From assembly GCA_003246505.1 (NCBI GenBank), contig QKAI01000066.1, positions 1-7,516 of the forward strand: a stretch of DNA of 7,516 bases. The letters are read 5' to 3'. Below, piece after piece: positions 5,483 to 7,516 of this stretch (position 1 is the stretch's first letter; each line of letters opens with the position of its first letter). The notes beneath the pieces are model-generated. The model was not told the DNA's origin, did not search any database, and saw only the letters and a program-made list of their open reading frames with translations. The DNA comes from Spirochaetaceae bacterium. GTDB lineage: Bacteria; Spirochaetota; Spirochaetia; DSM-2461. A program made the translations under genes and the position numbers.

Positions 5483-7456
5483 TTAATTTTCCAAATAATC
5501 TTTGAGGCGGCGGCTCCGCTTGGGATGCCGCAGCCGTCTCAATGCCTTTGCTTCGATCTGCCTGATACGCTCTCTGGTAACATTAAAATAAAGCCCCACC
5601 TCTTCCAGAGTCAGGGAGTATCCGTCCTCCAGCCCGAACCGCATCTTCAGAACTTCCTGCTCCCGGGGAGGCAGCGTGGCCAGCACATCCTGGAGCTGTT
5701 CCTGAAGAATTTTGAAGGCGGTCTGATTGGCGGGATTCTCCACGTCCTTGTCTTCGATAAAGTCCCCGAGCAGGGAGTCTTCCTCCTCTCCGATAGGGGT
5801 TTCCAGAGAGATGGGCTCCCTGGCGACATTCTTAACCGACTTGACACGGGATACGGTCCAACCCAGCTTCTCGGCGATCTCCTCGTCGGTGGGCTCCCGT
5901 CCCATCACCTGCATCAGCTGGCGGGACTCCCGTACGACCTTGTTGATCTGTTCGATCATATGAACGGGGACGCGGATAGTCCTGGCCTGATCGGAAATGG
6001 ACCGGGTTATGGCCTGGCGTATCCACCAGGTGGCGTAGGTGGAAAACTTATAACCTTTCCGGTATTCAAACTTCTCAACCGCCTTGATAAGACCGATATT
6101 CCCTTCCTGGACCAGGTCAAAGAAGTGTAGCCCCCGGTTCGTATATTTCTTGGCAATGCTGACGACGAGGCGGAGGTTCGCCTTAATCAGACGGTCCTTG
6201 GCATTCTTCATCATGATTCTGCCGTGGCTTATCTCGTCGGCCATGGAGAGAATCCTGTCAATGCTGTTCTCAAAGGTCAGTTCCAGTTCGTGGAGCTTTT
6301 TTTCCATGACCTGAACTTCCCGGATCTTCTCTTTGATCTCATCGGCGGTCAGACCGATCCGGTCCTCCAGCTCCTGCCGTTCATCCTTGACCGCAAGCCC
6401 CCTTCCGAGGGCCCTGAGCTCCCGCATATTCCTTACGCCCAGCTTCCTTTCTATATGAAACTGCTTGCTCTGGAAGGCTTTGATCTTTTCCACGGCCCCG
6501 ATGAACTTCTCGGAGAAGCGGAGGATTTCCTCCTGGTGGATATCTATGACTTCGATCTGCTCAAGAAGTCCTTCCCGCTTTTTCTCCAGCTTGTCATCGG
6601 TGATGACGTCCCCGTCGGTGGCGGCGATCTTCTCTTTCATCTCTATATAGATCTTAAGCTGGGGATAGATAGCCTTGAGGGGTTCCCGGTAGAACTGATT
6701 CAGCCTCCTCTTCTCCGCCAGAAAATCGGATATTTCCTTTTTGGAGAAGTTCATCTCCCCCGGGTCTTTCCGGGAGAAGGCTTTCTGGGCCAGGGAGTAA
6801 AATTCGGGTATGATCATTCCCGAGGTACGGAGGATATTCTTGATGATATTCTCACCCTCCTCCATCTGCTGGGAGAGCTCCACCTCCTGCTCCGCGCTCA
6901 GAAGATTTTCCTTTCCGATCTCCCTCAGATAGAGCCGGATGGGATCGTCAATCAGAGCCTCCTTGTCGGAATAGACAAGCTTCCCAGAGTCATCCCCCTC
7001 ATCCTCTTCCTCTTCCTCTTCGTCCTCCTCATCATCGTCGGAGGACATCTCGTCCAGATCGAGCTCATCCTCATCGATGATGTCATCCTCGTCGACATCG
7101 ACGGAAATCTCGCTCTCATCATCGTCGCCGCCGCTCCCGCCCATACCGGCTTCGGCCACCACGGGAAGATCGTCATCCATATCGTCAAGGTCGTCATCCA
7201 GATCCTCTTCCAACTCATCTTTGGAAGAATCCTCATCCAGATCCACCTCTTCCGGTATGGCGTCAAACACATCGGCCCCGTCGACGATCGTGACCCCCTT
7301 GTCCTCCAGAAGGGAGAGTATATCTTCAATTTTATCGGAATTAACTATCTCTTCGGGCAGCCAGTCATTCACCTCTTCATAGGTCAGTTTCCTTTTCTGC
7401 TCCGCATATTTTAATAATTTTTCTATCTCAGGGTCGGACAGCAATTCTTCACTCAT
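5483..7456 (-). CDS. rpoD: Primary sigma factor RpoD (sigma-70 / sigma-A)
   Basis: This housekeeping sigma subunit directs RNA polymerase to -10/-35 promoters. The 657-residue protein has the full group 1 architecture. Region 1.1 is at about 1-60; a very acidic linker covers about 62-157; region 1.2 is DPIRLYLREIGKENLLSAEQ at 171-190; a helical non-conserved region lies at about 205-415. Region 2 spans about 420-505 (NLRLVVSIAKKY, FDLVQEGNIGLIKAVEKFEY, and YATWWIRQAITRSI at 474-487 for -10 recognition). Region 3.2 is SLETPIGEEEDSLLGDFIED at 550-569, and region 4.2 ends with VTRERIRQIEAKALRRLRHP at 626-645. The -10 and -35 reading residues look intact, so this organism's promoters should be standard. 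The ATG at 7456 is 2 nt after an upstream stop; AAGGTG about 8 nt before it may act as ribosome site. The zinc-ribbon gene follows after 15 nt. Confidence 0.99.
   Translation of the reverse strand: MSEELLSDPEIEKLLKYAEQKRKLTYEEVNDWLPEEIVNSDKIEDILSLLEDKGVTIVDGADVFDAIPEEVDLDEDSSKDELEEDLDDDLDDMDDDLPVVAEAGMGGSGGDDDESEISVDVDEDDIIDEDELDLDEMSSDDDEEDEEEEEEDEGDDSGKLVYSDKEALIDDPIRLYLREIGKENLLSAEQEVELSQQMEEGENIIKNILRTSGMIIPEFYSLAQKAFSRKDPGEMNFSKKEISDFLAEKRRLNQFYREPLKAIYPQLKIYIEMKEKIAATDGDVITDDKLEKKREGLLEQIEVIDIHQEEILRFSEKFIGAVEKIKAFQSKQFHIERKLGVRNMRELRALGRGLAVKDERQELEDRIGLTADEIKEKIREVQVMEKKLHELELTFENSIDRILSMADEISHGRIMMKNAKDRLIKANLRLVVSIAKKYTNRGLHFFDLVQEGNIGLIKAVEKFEYRKGYKFSTYATWWIRQAITRSISDQARTIRVPVHMIEQINKVVRESRQLMQVMGREPTDEEIAEKLGWTVSRVKSVKNVAREPISLETPIGEEEDSLLGDFIEDKDVENPANQTAFKILQEQLQDVLATLPPREQEVLKMRFGLEDGYSLTLEEVGLYFNVTRERIRQIEAKALRRLRHPKRSRRLKDYLEN
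7003..7020. repeat. CCTCTT hexamer repeated three times inside rpoD
   Basis: Three perfect tandem CCTCTT units (plus strand) encode part of the Glu run at about residues 146-152 of RpoD. The flanking 6990-7230 region is also simple-sequence DNA made mostly of TCC, TCATC and TCG steps encoding Asp and Glu. A unit of 6 nt keeps the reading frame if copies are gained or lost. Confidence 0.8.
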
Positions 7457-7458
7457 TC

Positions 7459-7516
7459 CTACAACACCTTAATTCTCTGTATTTCCCGGTCAATGCGCAT
7501 TTTTTCACTTAGAAGC
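7459..7516 (-). CDS. dnaG: C-terminal fragment, probably DNA primase DnaG (5' part outside window)
   Basis: One minus-strand frame is open from the window edge to a TAG at 7461-7459 and encodes LLSEKMRIDREIQRIKVL. The charged, helical ending is compatible with the end of the DnaG helicase-binding domain, but 18 residues cannot identify a protein. The assignment rests on the common dnaG-rpoD order, which is widespread in bacteria including spirochaetes as I recall. The other two minus frames hit stops within the first few codons. Only 2 nt separate its stop from the rpoD start, which supports an upstream gene in the same operon whatever its identity. Confidence 0.5.
   Translation of the reverse strand, partial: LLSEKMRIDREIQRIKVL

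Noticed and set aside
6224..7414. 396-codon plus-strand open frame opposite rpoD
   Set aside because: The long run without stops is a mirror effect of the Asp/Glu-rich rpoD codons (GAT, GAC, GAA, GAG read backwards as Ile, Val, Phe, Leu). The hydrophobic-looking product is an artefact.
1..7516. Mobile element, CRISPR array, tRNA, toxin-antitoxin or defence system
   Set aside because: No transposase or integrase, no direct-repeat/spacer pattern, no tRNA-like arms with CCA, and no coding space left once the housekeeping genes and rnpB are placed.

Overview
The window is a block of core bacterial housekeeping genes, all read from the minus strand (right to left as printed). It most resembles a spirochaete chromosome, probably a free-living Spirochaeta/Treponema-like member of the Spirochaetaceae. 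That assignment rests on the gene order dnaG end - rpoD - C4 zinc-ribbon coiled-coil protein - (rnpB) - TPR membrane protein - mreB - mreC - mreD - mrdA. From memory, Borrelia and Treponema have a closely similar order around rpoD and mreB. I could not run an alignment, so the taxon is an inference.

Layout in the direction of transcription: (1) 7516-7459, a short carboxy-terminal fragment, probably DNA primase. (2) 7456-5483, the primary sigma factor RpoD, complete, with an unusually acidic linker between regions 1.1 and 1.2. (3) 5467-4658, a COG1579-type coiled-coil protein with a CxxC...CxxC zinc ribbon. (4) 4648-4317, the RNase P RNA (rnpB), filling what would otherwise be the only long non-coding stretch. 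(5) 4301-3381, an inner-membrane-anchored TPR protein. (6) 3357-2311 mreB, 2311-1460 mreC, 1467-961 mreD and 961-1 mrdA (PBP2), the last cut by the window edge just before its catalytic serine motif.

The genes form two functional halves. The right half is information processing (replication priming, promoter recognition, tRNA 5' processing). The left half is the elongasome, which directs lateral cell-wall synthesis: MreB filaments, the MreC/MreD membrane adaptors and the PBP2 transpeptidase. Gaps are 2-23 nt. mreB/mreC and mreD/mrdA share a base in a TAATG junction, and mreC/mreD overlap by 8 nt, so the shape genes are almost certainly co-transcribed and translationally coupled. The rnpB 3' end carries a U tract and a possible terminator hairpin that could separate the halves. 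A perfect TATAAT lies just upstream of mreB.

No mobile element, CRISPR array, tRNA, phage gene or evident new system is visible. The observations worth a second look concern how rnpB is embedded, how its 3' end and the next start codon are arranged, and the acidic repeat in RpoD. Long plus-strand open frames are antisense shadows of the real genes.
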